Shown here one piece after another: positions 42,583 through 44,093 of a stretch of DNA of 44,093 nt. The notes below the pieces were generated by a model. It had not been told where the DNA came from. It did no database searches and saw only the letters and a list, made by a program, of their open reading frames with translations. A program made the translations under genes and the position numbers. Source of the stretch: an uncultured Pseudomonadales bacterium (GTDB lineage: Bacteria; Pseudomonadota; Gammaproteobacteria; Pseudomonadales; Azotimanducaceae); assembly GCA_938036875.1 (NCBI GenBank), contig CALHVX010000030.1, forward strand, positions 1 through 44,093, written 5' to 3'. How positions within the stretch are numbered: position 1 is the stretch's first letter; each line of letters opens with the position of its first letter.

Positions 42583-44093
42583 ATGAATAGCCCTGTGACG
42601 AACGCCAATGAGCCATCAGCGCCCGTGGAAATCCAGGCGGTTGATTTTCAACCAAGCCAAGTGGCAACCCAAAATCGACGCTGGTCCGTATGGCATTGGT
42701 TAATCGGGCTGGTGGCGCTCGTTGCGCTGGTCGCTCTGTGGTTTATGTTTACTTCTCGCTCGGTGACCTTTGAGTTGCAACCCAACGACGCGGTTGCGCA
42801 ATCCATCGACATCCAAGCAACCTTGCAATTGCAACTTGGTGCGGTAAATTTACTGCGCCAGGGTAGTTACCCAGTCACGGTTAAAGCCGCCGGCTTTGAA
42901 CCATTAACCACTGACATTGTCATCAACGACCAAGCCAACCAACGGGTCCTGCTAAACCTGGTTCCCTTGCCCGGCCTCGTGACCCTTGATGCAACCCCCG
43001 TGACAGCAAACATTAAAGTACAAGGGGAACCAGAGCTCACCTTAGGCAAAACACCCTTGACCGACCTCCCGCTGGCCGCAGGACCTTGGCGCTTAGAGTT
43101 CAGCGCGCCTAACTACGAAACCCAAACGCTCGAAGTATCAGTAGAAGGTCGCGAGCGAAGGCAGACCATCAGCGCCACCCTACTACCCAATTGGGCCGAC
43201 GTTAGTATCACCAGCTCCCCGGACGGGGCAGAAATCTTTATCGATGAAACAAGCACCGGTTTGTTCACTCCCGCTGTTGTGCCGGTTCCCTCGGGTGAGC
43301 ACGATATCCGCCTAAAAAAATCGGGGCATCGAAGTCATCAACAACGCCTCTACATTAGCGCTCGACAACCCATGACTTTGGACCCGATCAGCCTGGTCAG
43401 AGCCGATAGCTTGTTAACCATACGGACCCAGCCTGCCGGTGCCGGGATCACGTTGAACGGTAAGTTCCGCGGCGAAGCCCCCTTGGAGCTGGCCCTAAAA
43501 TCTGGCCAAGCCTATCGTGTGCGTGCCTTTAAGTCGGGTTACGAATCCACCCAGCAACAGCTTACTTTGGAATCCGGCGCTGAACGCGACCTAGACTTGA
43601 AGCTACCGCGCTTAACCGGCTCGGTGGCAATCAACGTACTACCGGCAAACGCTCAAGTTTATGTCGATGGCAAGCTACGCGGCACGGGTGATCAACAGCT
43701 CACGCTACCTAGTCGTGCGCACAAAATTGAGGTCAAGCTGCCCGGGTATGCGGGTTACACCAAATCCCTGACCCCAAAATCTGGGCTAAAACAAGCATTA
43801 AAAGTAAAGCTGCTCACCATCGCCGATGCTCGGATCGCAGCGCTACAACCCCAGGTCACCACTAAATCCGGGCAGACCTTAGTACTTATGAAGCCCAACG
43901 GCACCATCAAGCTAGGCGCCTCAAGGCGCGAGCCAGGCCGCAGGGCTAACGAAGTACTACGAGAGGTCCAGTTGGACCGTTTGTACTATCTGGGGACCCA
44001 CGAAGTGACCAATGCCCAGTTCCAAGCCTTTACGGCCAACCATGATGCAGGTGAATTTGAGGGCCAAGAGCTTGGCAAACCCGACTTGCCGGT
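42583..44093 (+). CDS. Membrane-anchored PEGA-repeat protein with FGE/SUMF1-like domain, partial
   Basis: An open frame of 503 residues cut by the right edge. The ATG at 42583 is the first start after an in-frame TGA at 42577. The cytoplasmic N-terminus has APVEIQAVDFQ; one helix follows (about 39-56, WLIGLVALVALVALWFMF). Then come about five PEGA-like repeats of roughly 70 residues (SSPDGAEIFIDETSTG and QPAGAGITLNGKFRGEAP are the clearest; LPANAQVYVDGKLRG is the last). From about 428 the sequence enters a formylglycine-generating-enzyme/sulfatase-modifying-factor domain (MKPNGTIKLGAS, YYLGTHEVTNAQFQAF). The part that would show copper-binding cysteines lies outside, so catalysis cannot be judged. 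Confidence 0.87.
   Translation, partial: MNSPVTNANEPSAPVEIQAVDFQPSQVATQNRRWSVWHWLIGLVALVALVALWFMFTSRSVTFELQPNDAVAQSIDIQATLQLQLGAVNLLRQGSYPVTVKAAGFEPLTTDIVINDQANQRVLLNLVPLPGLVTLDATPVTANIKVQGEPELTLGKTPLTDLPLAAGPWRLEFSAPNYETQTLEVSVEGRERRQTISATLLPNWADVSITSSPDGAEIFIDETSTGLFTPAVVPVPSGEHDIRLKKSGHRSHQQRLYISARQPMTLDPISLVRADSLLTIRTQPAGAGITLNGKFRGEAPLELALKSGQAYRVRAFKSGYESTQQQLTLESGAERDLDLKLPRLTGSVAINVLPANAQVYVDGKLRGTGDQQLTLPSRAHKIEVKLPGYAGYTKSLTPKSGLKQALKVKLLTIADARIAALQPQVTTKSGQTLVLMKPNGTIKLGASRREPGRRANEVLREVQLDRLYYLGTHEVTNAQFQAFTANHDAGEFEGQELGKPDLP

Overview
The window looks like chromosomal DNA of a free-living gammaproteobacterium (Pseudomonadales/Cellvibrionales-like, not assignable to a genus from this sequence). 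The reasons are lipid A and lipoprotein-export genes (kdsB, msbA-lpxK, lolCDE), EpmC, NqrM/ApbE and soluble transhydrogenase. From memory, the gene order sthA, PilZ protein, LolC/E-LolD-LolC/E, DUF2062, comEC resembles Pseudomonas aeruginosa. Genes are densely packed, with many 1-11 bp overlaps. I see no tRNA, rRNA, CRISPR array, transposase or prophage gene.

Layout. 1-7188 is a minus-strand run: galU, a D-threonine aldolase-like enzyme, exbB, exbD, a fused msbA-lpxK, kdsB and the start of an AlkB-family repair dioxygenase cut by the left edge. 7210-10632 holds a gene-poor stretch, a small repeat-bearing ORF and clpB with a sigma-32-type promoter. 10682-11988 (plus) encodes a PilZ plus degenerate-Nudix protein and a DUF2244 membrane protein. 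11971-18151 has comEC, a DUF2062 protein and the LolCDE lipoprotein exporter. 18295-22701 has a PilZ-like protein, sthA, an HDOD protein and an nqrM-apbE pair with no nqrABCDEF operon beside it. 22906-28182 (plus) has a cation symporter, a histidine phosphatase, a crotonase, a rhodanese and a split membrane/spermidine-synthase-like pair. 28183-32195 has an acyl-CoA synthetase, msrB, an AlaA-type aminotransferase and a conserved-looking unknown protein. 32183-36711 is a tight minus-strand operon: tusA, a gamma-glutamylcyclotransferase, epmC, an FAD oxidoreductase, an ATP-NAD kinase-family protein and a methyltransferase.

36962-44093 is the most unusual part: a five-gene plus-strand cluster running off the right edge. 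It encodes a secreted TPR protein with a TonB-C-like end, a Gly/Ser-rich lipoprotein with GGGSA repeats, a second large lipoprotein, a membrane-anchored TPR protein with a PEGA-like end, and a membrane-anchored protein with about five PEGA-like repeats leading into a formylglycine-generating-enzyme/SUMF1-like domain. The two anchored proteins share a cytoplasmic PVEIQ motif. An imperfect 28-bp palindrome lies in the upstream region. Everything suggests an inner-to-outer-membrane envelope complex of unknown function, and I do not recognise a described system that matches it.
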